19,369 nt of DNA from an uncultured Granulosicoccus sp. (GTDB taxonomy: Bacteria > Pseudomonadota > Gammaproteobacteria > Granulosicoccales > Granulosicoccaceae): contig CALLPU010000017.1 of assembly GCA_938016235.1 (NCBI GenBank), forward strand, positions 1-19,369, in the 5' to 3' direction. The notes beneath the pieces were generated by a model. It saw only the letters and a list, made by a program, of their open reading frames with translations, was not told where the DNA came from and did not search any database. The translations under genes and the position numbers were made by a program. This document shows, piece by piece, positions 7,823 through 14,400 of this stretch (positions are counted from its first letter, which is position 1; each line of letters begins with the position of its first letter).

Positions 7823-8289
7823 GCGTCTGAACGCTCTTCAATGGCGGCGGTTTGTTCGCGAACCACGCGGAGCCACGACGAGCTGCCTTTGAGTCGATGA
7901 TCAATGGCGACTTGCACGGTAGCGATATCACCGCCATTTTTCATGCGCTGTGCACCTTGCCAGCCTTCCACCCAGACACAGCGCATGGCAGGTTTCACTT
8001 CGCAGTATCCGTCTGCCCGCACTCCCCCACACGGGCCATTTCGAATGCTCTTCGGGCAGTTCATGGGGCAGGACATGCCGGTGCTGCTCAGGGCGCACTG
8101 GCCGCACATCTGGCAGTCGAACAACACCCCCTTGACGGTTTTTTCAACAGCCGCTACCGGTTTCTCCAGTCGCTCATGTCCGATGCGATTGATGACCGGG
8201 GCGGCCATGAGCAAGGCTCGCTCAACGCCTGCGTAGATACGTTCCAGCAGGCGAGCATGCCGCACTGACCATTTGCGAATGACGTACAC
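7819..8289 (-). CDS. metV: MetV-like cysteine-rich partner of MetF (MTHFR C-terminal, zinc/Fe-S domain)
   Basis: This is a 156-residue protein of the 'methylenetetrahydrofolate reductase C-terminal domain' family, the MetV partner of MetF in acetogens. After a basic amphipathic N-terminus and an ERLEKPVAAVE segment, it has eight cysteines, counted from the proposed start at 59, 62, 65, 74, 78, 87, 96 and 104. Key pieces are FDCQMCGQC, GMSCPMNC and NGPCGGVR. These probably bind iron-sulphur clusters or zinc and link MetF to an electron carrier or hold the complex together. I chose the GTG at 8287-8289: it starts the protein at MYVIRKWSVRHAR, which agrees with the family, and lies 7 bases after the previous stop. 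A longer reading to 8439 would translate the 15-base repeats of the upstream gene in another frame and is unlikely. There is no clear Shine-Dalgarno, so translational coupling is probable. Its stop overlaps metF in ATGA. Confidence 0.85.
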   Translation of the reverse strand: MYVIRKWSVRHARLLERIYAGVERALLMAAPVINRIGHERLEKPVAAVEKTVKGVLFDCQMCGQCALSSTGMSCPMNCPKSIRNGPCGGVRADGYCEVKPAMRCVWVEGWQGAQRMKNGGDIATVQVAIDHRLKGSSSWLRVVREQTAAIEERSDA

Positions 8290-8296
8290 GGGCAGT

Positions 8297-8725
8297 TCAG
8301 CTATCGCTGCCGGGTGCGGCCGCACCGGGTGCGTCCACACCGGGTGCATCCACACCGGGTGCATCCACACCGGGTGATGTCGCGTTAGCAGTGTCGGCTG
8401 CAGCCAGTTCGGCGCGAGATTTACCCACGTTGGCAGCAACGCCCTTGGCTTTGGTCAACGCTTCCAGTGTGACCTCGTCCCATTGTTCAATCAACGCTGC
8501 GGCAGCGTTATCAGCTTCGGCCTGCAAGTCACCGCTGCACGGGCTTCGATCTCGACGCCAGTCTTCCAGATAGGCATCGCTCGACCCTTTGCCAGCCCGC
8601 ATGGCAGCTCTGTCTATCGCTTCCTGGAACCGGGCGGGCAGCATGACCTTGGCGGTTTTGCGGCCGGCTTTGGCGGTAACCTGCGAGGGTATGTCGCGCC
8701 AGTAGATCTTGATCAGCTCAGGCAT
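8297..8725 (-). CDS. 'Virulence factor' domain small protein with a repetitive C-terminal tail
   Basis: This 142-residue protein matches, from memory, the short family annotated 'virulence factor' (PF13769 type) that recurs in corrinoid/folate operons of marine bacteria. The conserved part is the first 75 or so residues, with IKIYWRDIPSQVTAK, a Gly-Arg-Lys basic turn, LPARFQEAIDRAAMRAG and a YLEDWRR segment. The remainder is Ala-rich helix followed by an acidic, Pro-Gly repeat tail (PGVDA repeated, then PGAAAPGSDS). No catalytic motif or signal is visible, and the 'virulence' name carries no evidence of function. The ATG at 8725, 19 bases after the DUF1638 stop, starts the family-like sequence MPELIKIYW; the in-frame TTG at 8758 would overlap DUF1638. 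Context suggests a scaffold or accessory of methyl transfer rather than pathogenesis. Confidence 0.75.
   Translation of the reverse strand: MPELIKIYWRDIPSQVTAKAGRKTAKVMLPARFQEAIDRAAMRAGKGSSDAYLEDWRRDRSPCSGDLQAEADNAAAALIEQWDEVTLEALTKAKGVAANVGKSRAELAAADTANATSPGVDAPGVDAPGVDAPGAAAPGSDS
8311..8385. repeat. 15-bp tandem repeat, four good units plus a degenerate fifth
   Basis: Units of 15 bases start at 8311, 8326, 8341, 8356 and 8371. The units at 8341 and 8356 are identical (CGGGTGCATCCACAC), the one at 8326 differs by one base, the one at 8311 by three, and the fifth is mostly degraded. The repeat is a multiple of three, so it encodes the PGVDA/PGAAA tail of the gene above without breaking frame. 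Unit number should vary by slippage without disrupting the reading frame. Confidence 0.95.
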
Positions 8726-8744
8726 GATGAGTAGTAAGTCAGGG

Positions 8745-9362
8745 TTAGGCTGCGGCAATTCGGATGCCGCGCAATGAGTGTTCGAACGGTTGCAAACCGG
8801 TTACGTGAAACTGCAGGGGCAAGCCCAGCGAAGCAGCAGCCTGTTCAGCCGCTGAACGTCGTCGCGCCAGCTGTTCCGCCGCGTCGCTTTGCACCAGATA
8901 GACCACACGTGTGTAATGCGCAAAGTACTGATCTTTTAACTCCGGGTATCGGGTTATGCCCAGTCCATCAAGTATCAGGCGCTTGAAGTTGTCGACCAGA
9001 TAATCGGTAAGATAAAAGGTGCCGAGCTCCTGTTCCGCCATGGCATCGAAGACGTCTTTACCCGCAAAAAAACTGTAACAGTGATCCCCTGGAAGTCGTT
9101 CAATGCCTTGTTGATCCAACACCTTGTCCAGTAGGCCTCCCGTGCCGCAATCACCATAAGCCACCAGAATGTGATCGTGCGTCTTGCGGGCATCGACGAT
9201 CTTCTGTTCAACCGCCGGCGCAATACGTTGCGGGGTGTTGTGCCATTCTGCGGGCAAGCACTGAACATCGATATGCGACAACCGGTTTTGCCGGATGACC
9301 GCAACCAGTTCATGCGCGATAGCACCGCAGGCAATGACCAGTGTTCTGGCAGGCTGGTTCAT
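8745..9362 (-). CDS. DUF1638 family protein of the corrinoid operon
   Basis: This 205-residue soluble protein resembles the DUF1638 family. Its conserved-looking segments are VIACGAIAHEL near the N-terminus, ILVAYGDCGTGGLLD, a GDHCYSFFAG segment and LGTFYLTDYLVDNF. The Cys and His residues in these motifs (ACGAIAHE, YGDCGTGG, DHCYSF) are candidates for metal or cofactor binding. DUF1638 genes occur beside corrinoid methyltransferase genes in methanogens and marine bacteria, but I know of no firm biochemical assignment. The ATG at 9362 is preferred (GAGA-like sequence a few bases upstream); a TTG at 9392 is possible but less likely. It lies between the corrinoid protein gene (50 bases upstream) and the small 'virulence factor' gene (19 bases downstream). 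It could load, protect or chaperone the corrinoid, or be the substrate-facing component. Confidence 0.78.
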   Translation of the reverse strand: MNQPARTLVIACGAIAHELVAVIRQNRLSHIDVQCLPAEWHNTPQRIAPAVEQKIVDARKTHDHILVAYGDCGTGGLLDKVLDQQGIERLPGDHCYSFFAGKDVFDAMAEQELGTFYLTDYLVDNFKRLILDGLGITRYPELKDQYFAHYTRVVYLVQSDAAEQLARRRSAAEQAAASLGLPLQFHVTGLQPFEHSLRGIRIAAA

Positions 9363-9396
9363 GCGAGTCTCAAACCGATGTCTTGTGCGCAAGCGT

Positions 9397-9410
9397 GGCA
9401 GAGCGCTGCC
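9397..9410 (-). other. Stem-loop just after the corrinoid-protein stop codon
   Basis: GGCAG (9397-9401) and CTGCC (9406-9410) form a perfect 5-bp stem with a 4-base loop (AGCG), starting two bases after the stop at 9413-9415. No T tract follows on the minus strand, so it is not a classical terminator. It may protect the corrinoid-protein mRNA end or cause partial attenuation, letting the first gene be expressed more than the rest. Confidence 0.35.
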
Positions 9411-9412
9411 CG

Positions 9413-10123
9413 TCAGCTGGCCAGACGCCTCTCAGCCACGAGTGACTTGGCAGTTTCCACAGCCACGGCTGCATCCCGGCAATAGGCATCTGCACCAACG
9501 GCTTCACCAAATTCTTCATTGAGAGGCGCACCACCGACCAGCACGATGAAATCATCCCGCATGCCTTGTTCCTTGAGCGTGTCTATAACTACTTTCATGT
9601 AGGGCATGGTGGTAGTGAGCAGCGCCGACATGCCCAGGATGTCCGGCTTGTGTTCTTCCAGCGCGGCGAGGTAGTCCTCAACCGGGTTATTGATACCGAT
9701 ATCAATGACTTCAAATCCTGCGCCTTCGAGCATCATGCCCACCAGGTTCTTGCCGATGTCGTGTATGTCGCCTTTGACGGTGCCAATAACCACCTTGCCA
9801 ATCGACTCCGCACCGGTTTCCGCCAGTAAGGGTCGCAGGATACCCATGCCACCTTTCATGGCATTGGCTGCCATCAACACTTCAGGCACGAACAGGATGC
9901 CATCACGAAAATCAATGCCGACAATGCGCATGCCTTCTACCAGGGCATCGTTCAGAACCTTGTCCGGGCCCCAGCCTCGTTCAAGCAGGATATTGGTGCC
10001 TTCCATGACTTCTTCCTGCAGGCCGTTGTACAGGTCGTCGTGCATCTGTTCCACCAGCTCGTCATCGTTGAGCTCGGCCAGAATGATGTCTTCTTCGTCG
10101 TCAAAATTGTCTTGTTCGGCCAT
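9413..10123 (-). CDS. Corrinoid (B12-binding) methyl-carrier protein, MtbC/MtgC/MttC type
   Basis: This 236-residue carrier holds a corrinoid cofactor that shuttles methyl groups between a substrate methyltransferase and the methyl-THF enzyme. Residues 20-105 form the helical cap domain (VPEVLMAANAMKGGM at 79-93). Residues 108-230 form the Rossmann-like B12 domain. The base-off/His-on signature GDIHDIG gives D119, H121 and G124, with H121 as the expected lower Co ligand. The supporting motifs are SAL at 166-168 and LVGGAP at 195-200. The acidic N-terminal stretch (DNFDDEEDII) is unusual but does not disturb the fold. The ATG at 10123 has a good GGTGAG eight bases upstream. It is the first gene of the operon, after a 152-base gap, and probably the most highly expressed. 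The substrate partner is not in this window. Confidence 0.94.
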   Translation of the reverse strand: MAEQDNFDDEEDIILAELNDDELVEQMHDDLYNGLQEEVMEGTNILLERGWGPDKVLNDALVEGMRIVGIDFRDGILFVPEVLMAANAMKGGMGILRPLLAETGAESIGKVVIGTVKGDIHDIGKNLVGMMLEGAGFEVIDIGINNPVEDYLAALEEHKPDILGMSALLTTTMPYMKVVIDTLKEQGMRDDFIVLVGGAPLNEEFGEAVGADAYCRDAAVAVETAKSLVAERRLAS

Positions 10124-10275
10124 GAGATTTTCTCACCAGTGGTTTCTTGCATGGTAACTAGGTGTATCGGCCGCCCATAGCCAACGAATTCCACCGTCAC
10201 GACTCATAGGGTATCGATACGCGACACTTTTCCGGGTTGGCACAAAACTTTTGAACGAAAACCCACGCTACGTCA
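10124..10275 (-). promoter_or_regulatory. Promoter/operator region of the corrinoid operon
   Basis: This 152-base gap separates paaG from the corrinoid gene. It holds two perfect short palindromes, CAAAACTTTTG (10243-10253) and GTATCGATAC (10211-10220), about 22 bases apart, plus ACCAGTGGT (10135-10143) covering the approach to the ribosome site GGTGAG. I find no convincing -35/-10 pair; TTGTGC near the first palindrome, with a GTATCG-type -10 about 17-18 bases on, is only a weak candidate. I also see no T-tract terminator for paaG, so some read-through is possible. The palindromes may be regulator sites, but no regulator gene is in the window. Confidence 0.35.
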
Positions 10276-11061
10276 CTATTCGCCGGTGAACGTTGGTTTT
10301 CGCTTGTTCAGAAAGGCATCAACGCCTTCTGCAAAATCCCGGGTCTGACTGGCAGCTTGCTGATAGTCTCGCTCCAGGTTCAGCTGCTCATCCAGTGTGC
10401 GGGTTTGTGACAGGCGCAGCAGCTGTTTGGTGAACGCCAGTCCGGTGGTCGCCTTGAGTGCAAGGCGGTGAGCCAGTTCCGCAGTCTCAGACTGCAGCGC
10501 ATCGTCATCCACACAGCGCCAGATCATGCCCCACTGTTCGGCTTTCTCAGCCGAGACCGGTTCGCCTGTCATGCACAGTGCCGTGGCTCGTGCCAGGCCT
10601 ATCAGCCGGGGCAAGGTCCAGGTACCTCCACCGTCTGGCACAAGTCCCAGCTGATGGAATGACTGGATGAATTTTGCCGAACGTGCAGCGAGTACGATGT
10701 CACAGGCGAGAGCCAGATTGGCAGCAGCACCAGCGGCAACACCGTTCACACAGGCAATAACAGGAATGTTCAATCCGGTGATCGTCCTGACGAGCGGGTT
10801 GTAGTGTTTTTCGATCACATCCCCCAGCCCGCCCATGTCCAGATCGGCCAGGTCCTGGCCGGCAGAAAACCCCCGGCCGGCACCGGTGATTACCAGACAG
10901 CGGATATCGGAAGACTGCTGTACCTGCGACAGGGCCTCTTGCAGTTCAAGGTGCATGTCTGCCGTGAAGGCATTGAGTTTGTCGGGTCGGTTCAGCGTCA
11001 GCCAGGCAACACCGGCATCCTGCCCGAACTCGATACACGTAAATTCTGTCGCCTTGTTCAT
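10276..11061 (-). CDS. paaG: PaaG-like enoyl-CoA hydratase/isomerase
   Basis: This 261-residue crotonase-fold enzyme closely follows E. coli PaaG, the 1,2-epoxyphenylacetyl-CoA isomerase of phenylacetate breakdown. Shared pieces include LTLNRPDKLNAF, ITGAGRGFSAGQDL (58-71), HYNPLVR, NGVAAGA, ARSAKFIQSFHQLGLVPDGGGTW, WGMIW, LNLERDYQQ and the FTGE end. Asp143 in VPDGGG matches the single catalytic Asp of PaaG. The two Glu residues of a true hydratase are not both present, so an isomerase is more likely than hydration. The ATG at 11061 is four bases after the small membrane protein's stop, with an AAGAG-like site inside that gene. No other paa genes are in view, so a role in another CoA-thioester pathway is also possible. 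It is not obviously linked to the corrinoid operon below it. Confidence 0.8.
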   Translation of the reverse strand: MNKATEFTCIEFGQDAGVAWLTLNRPDKLNAFTADMHLELQEALSQVQQSSDIRCLVITGAGRGFSAGQDLADLDMGGLGDVIEKHYNPLVRTITGLNIPVIACVNGVAAGAAANLALACDIVLAARSAKFIQSFHQLGLVPDGGGTWTLPRLIGLARATALCMTGEPVSAEKAEQWGMIWRCVDDDALQSETAELAHRLALKATTGLAFTKQLLRLSQTRTLDEQLNLERDYQQAASQTRDFAEGVDAFLNKRKPTFTGE

Positions 11062-11065
11062 GCTC

Positions 11066-11344
11066 TTATTGCGCCCCGCGGGGTTTGGCCGATCTGAACA
11101 GGCTGGCGATCAGCACCAGCAGGAACGCCCCGAACAAGGCGCGTAGCAAGTAGTCGAAACTGCTGACATCCACTGCCAGGGCCTGCCCGACGATGACCGG
11201 GAAAAACGCTCCCAGTGACGCCCCGATAACGCCGAGTAAAATGTTCACGACAAACACGACACCATGGCCGCGCAGCAGGACGGCGGCAACGCCGCCAAAG
11301 ACGATGCCGATCAGCAGCATCAGGATGAGATTGGCTATGGGCAA
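11066..11344 (-). CDS. GlsB/YeaQ/YmgE-family small membrane protein, TTG start
   Basis: This 92-residue, very hydrophobic protein has about three membrane segments: residues 5-25 (LILMLLIGIVFGGVAAVLL), 27-50 and 66-85. Glycine spacing (GVIGASLGAFF) matches the transglycosylase-associated/GlsB family (PF04226 type), often stress-induced and of unknown mechanism. A short basic end (RSAKPRGAQ) is expected to face the cytoplasm. The start is a TTG at 11342-11344, chosen because a strong AGGAG lies at 11357-11353, eight bases upstream. The next in-frame ATG would remove half of the first membrane segment. It is cotranscribed with paaG at 4-base spacing. Family call is good; function is unclear. 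Confidence 0.78.
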   Translation of the reverse strand: MPIANLILMLLIGIVFGGVAAVLLRGHGVVFVVNILLGVIGASLGAFFPVIVGQALAVDVSSFDYLLRALFGAFLLVLIASLFRSAKPRGAQ

Positions 11345-11488
11345 GTGGATGGCTCCTGTTCAGTACGCCATGCAGCAGGCGGATACGTCAGTGTCAGTAC
11401 TGCCCGGCTGGGCAGCGCTGCCGAGAGTATAGGTTAAGGTCTGACATGCTGATGTCAACTTGCGCACGAGCAACACAAGTTAACAGGA
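11345..11488 (-). promoter_or_regulatory. Promoter region with inverted repeat TGACAT-N4-ATGTCA
   Basis: This 144-base gap lies between the glutamate dehydrogenase end and the small membrane gene. On the minus strand a consensus -35 TTGACA (11458-11453) precedes TATACT (11431-11426), but the 21-base spacing is longer than optimal for sigma70. A perfect inverted repeat TGACAT/ATGTCA with a GCTG loop (11442-11457) overlaps the -35, which looks like a repressor or activator site. Downstream are GC-rich dyads CTGCCC/GGGCAG (11400-11415) and GCAGCGCTGC (11412-11421). No T tract follows, so they are not convincing terminators for the upstream gene. Confidence 0.4.
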
Positions 11489-14400
11489 TCAAGACGCAAG
11501 AGGCCGGTCTGAGCGCAGCAGTTTGTGAACCTCGTTGATGGCCAGCGACAACATGGCGAAGTCCACCGAGCTGTTGGCTTTCAGATCGGATATCAAGGCA
11601 CGATATTGCTCAGTCGCCGTGCCGTGCCGATCCGCCCATTGCCGAACGCGCTCTTCGGCTGGCAGGCTATCGTCGGTGGCGCTGGCAACCTCAGCGCAAA
11701 GGTGGCGCTGCTGGTAATGCAGATCACCGCGCAGCTCGGCCGTGGCCAGTTTGTGCCAGTGGGAACTGGCTACCAACGTACCAATACGTTCGCGCAGCCA
11801 GCTCAATTCCAGATGCTGACCCAGCGCAAAATACACCGCTGCAATGTCCGCCACCGGTTGTTCCAGTGACCGGGCGATTTCAACAATGTCCAGTGATGAG
11901 GACAAGGGCACAACGCGGGCAACGTCGACTGCCGTGGCTTCGGGTGCGCCGGCGTTAGTGAAGTGAGCGACCCGTTGATCAAGCGTGGCCTTCTCAGCGG
12001 CTGACAGGCACGCCGGCATCGAGTCCACCAGTTCGCGCAGACCCGGTTTGAAATGCGCGACCAGCTCCGCAATGGTGTTATCGGTCTTGCGTGTACGTAT
12101 CAGCCAGTGTGTGGCTCGTTCGACCAACCCGCGCACCAGAATCTGCATGCGGTATTGCTCATCTGCAGCAATCTGGTTATCCAGGTTTTCAATGGATGCC
12201 CATAAGGCTGGCAGATCGAAGATGTCCTTGACGATGACAAAAGCGGTGGCCACATCCGGTGATGTTGCGTTCAATTCCTGTTGCATGCGAAAAACGAATG
12301 TGGGTCCGAGACGATTGACTACATCGTTGGTGACCACCGTGGCAATGATTTCTGGGCGTAGTCGGTGCTCGCAGATCTGAGTGCTGTGAGCGCTTTTCAA
12401 TGCAGCCGGAAAGTAGTTCATGAGGATGGATTCCAGTGCGGCATCCTGAGTGAAGTCGGAGTTGAGCAGTTCATCGAACATCACCATTTTGCTGTACGAC
12501 ACCAGCACGGCAATTTCGGGCCGCACCAGGGCGCGGTCATTGGCCATGCGTTCGGCGATCTCTTCACTGTCGGGAAGGAATTCGATGTCTCTGTCGAGCC
12601 TGCCAATGGCTTCAAGATGCTGCATGAAGCGAGATTGCTCGTTGAATGCCAACGGGCCATCCACCGCACACAGGTCTATGCATTGCGTTTGCAGATAGTT
12701 GTCGCGTAAAACGTGAGCGGCAACGTCGTCTGTCATGGATTCCAGCAACTGATCCCGCTGCTTGACGGTCATGTCGTCGCTGGCCACCACGGCATTAGCC
12801 AGGATCTTGATGTTGACCTCGTGATCAGAGCAATCCACACCGGCGGAGTTATCAATGGCATCGGTGTAGATCAGGCCGCCGGCCTGGGCAAATTCGATAC
12901 GACCGCATTGTGTGAATCCCAGGTTGCCACCTTCACCCACAACACGTGCTCGCAGATCAGCGCCGTTGACACGCAGGTTGTCGTTGGCACGATCTGCGGC
13001 CTGTGCATGCGTTTCAGTGGCAGCTTTTACGTAGGTACCAATACCGCCATTCCACAGTAGATCTACCGGTGCCTTGAGAATGATCGAAATCAGCGCGGTG
13101 GGCGTGAGCTTGCTTTCTTCGGTGCCCAGACGTGCTTGAGCCTGTGGTGACAACTCGATCTGTTTGGCCTGCCGCGAAAAGATACCGCCGCCTGCGGAGA
13201 TAAGCTCGGCGTTGTAGTCCGACCAGCTGGAACGTGGCAGGTTGAACAGCCGTTGCCGTTCGGCAAATGCACTGGCGGCATCCGGGTCGGGGTCTATGAA
13301 TATGTGCTGGTGATTGAAGGCAGCAACCAGTTGCAGATGGGGTGACAACAGCATGCCATTGCCGAACACATCACCGGCCATGTCGCCAATGCCCGCTACC
13401 GTAAAGTTATCCTGCTGCGTATTGATCTGCAGGTTGCGGAAATGCCGCTTGACCGATTCCCAGGCACCGCGTGCCGTGATACCCATTTTCTTGTGGTCGT
13501 ATCCCACAGAGCCGCCAGAGGCAAAGGCATCGCCGAGCCAGAAGCCATAGTCGATGGCAACGGCGTTGGCATAATCAGAGAATGTGGCGGTGCCCTTGTC
13601 CGCGGCAACTACCAGGTAAGGGTCATCGCCATCGTATCGAACCACCTGCGCCGGTGGTAGCACTTCAGCGCCGTTGAGGTTGTCGGTAATATCCAGAAGG
13701 CCACTGAGGAAGGTGCGGTAACACTCAACCACAACCTCCATCATGGCATCACGTTCGGCCGGTAAGGACGCTTTGACGTAAAATCCGCCTTTGGATCCCA
13801 CGGGTACGATGACAGCGTTCTTGACCATTTGTGCTTTCATCAATCCCAGCACTTCGGTGCGGTAATCCTCACGCCTGTCTGACCAGCGCAGGCCACCGCG
13901 CGCCACAGGACCGCCGCGCAGATGAATACCTTCCACTCGCGATGAATACACGAATATCTCGACCATGGGTCGTGGTAAAGGCAAGTCTGGCACCGCCGCA
14001 CAATCGAACTTGAACGACAGGAAGTCACGGTACTGACCGTGCGCGTCTGTGCGGTACGTATTGGTGCGCAGGATGGCCAGAATCAGATTGCGATAGCCGC
14101 GCAGGATGCGATCCTCATCCAGGCTGACGATGTTATCCAGTGCATCGTCTATCTTTTCCTGGAGTGATGCCAGATCCTGAGCACTCGATGTGCCGGCCGG
14201 CTTGAAGCGCGCCTCAAACAGCTGCACGAGCAGGCGAGTGATAGAGGCATTGGCCACCAGGCTATCGATCATGTAGGCCTGGGAAAACGGTACGTCTATC
14301 TGCAGCAGGTATTTGCACAACGCTCGCAGAATGACCACCTGCCGCCAGTCCAGTGCGGCATCGAGCATCAGCCGATTGAATCCGTCGTTTTCAACAGAGC

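Noticed and set aside
8290..8439. N-terminal extension of the MetV-like protein (repeated VWMHP)
   Set aside because: This is the 15-bp repeat of the upstream gene read in another frame. The family-like sequence begins at the GTG at 8289.
10124..10275. Cobalamin riboswitch upstream of the corrinoid gene
   Set aside because: A CCACTG-like string near 10135-10143 drew attention, but the conserved B12 box and the surrounding multi-helix core are not visible, and 152 bases is short for the full element plus a promoter.
11400..11421. Intrinsic terminator for the glutamate dehydrogenase
   Set aside because: GC-rich dyads are present, but no run of T follows on the minus strand and they lie 70-90 bases after the stop.
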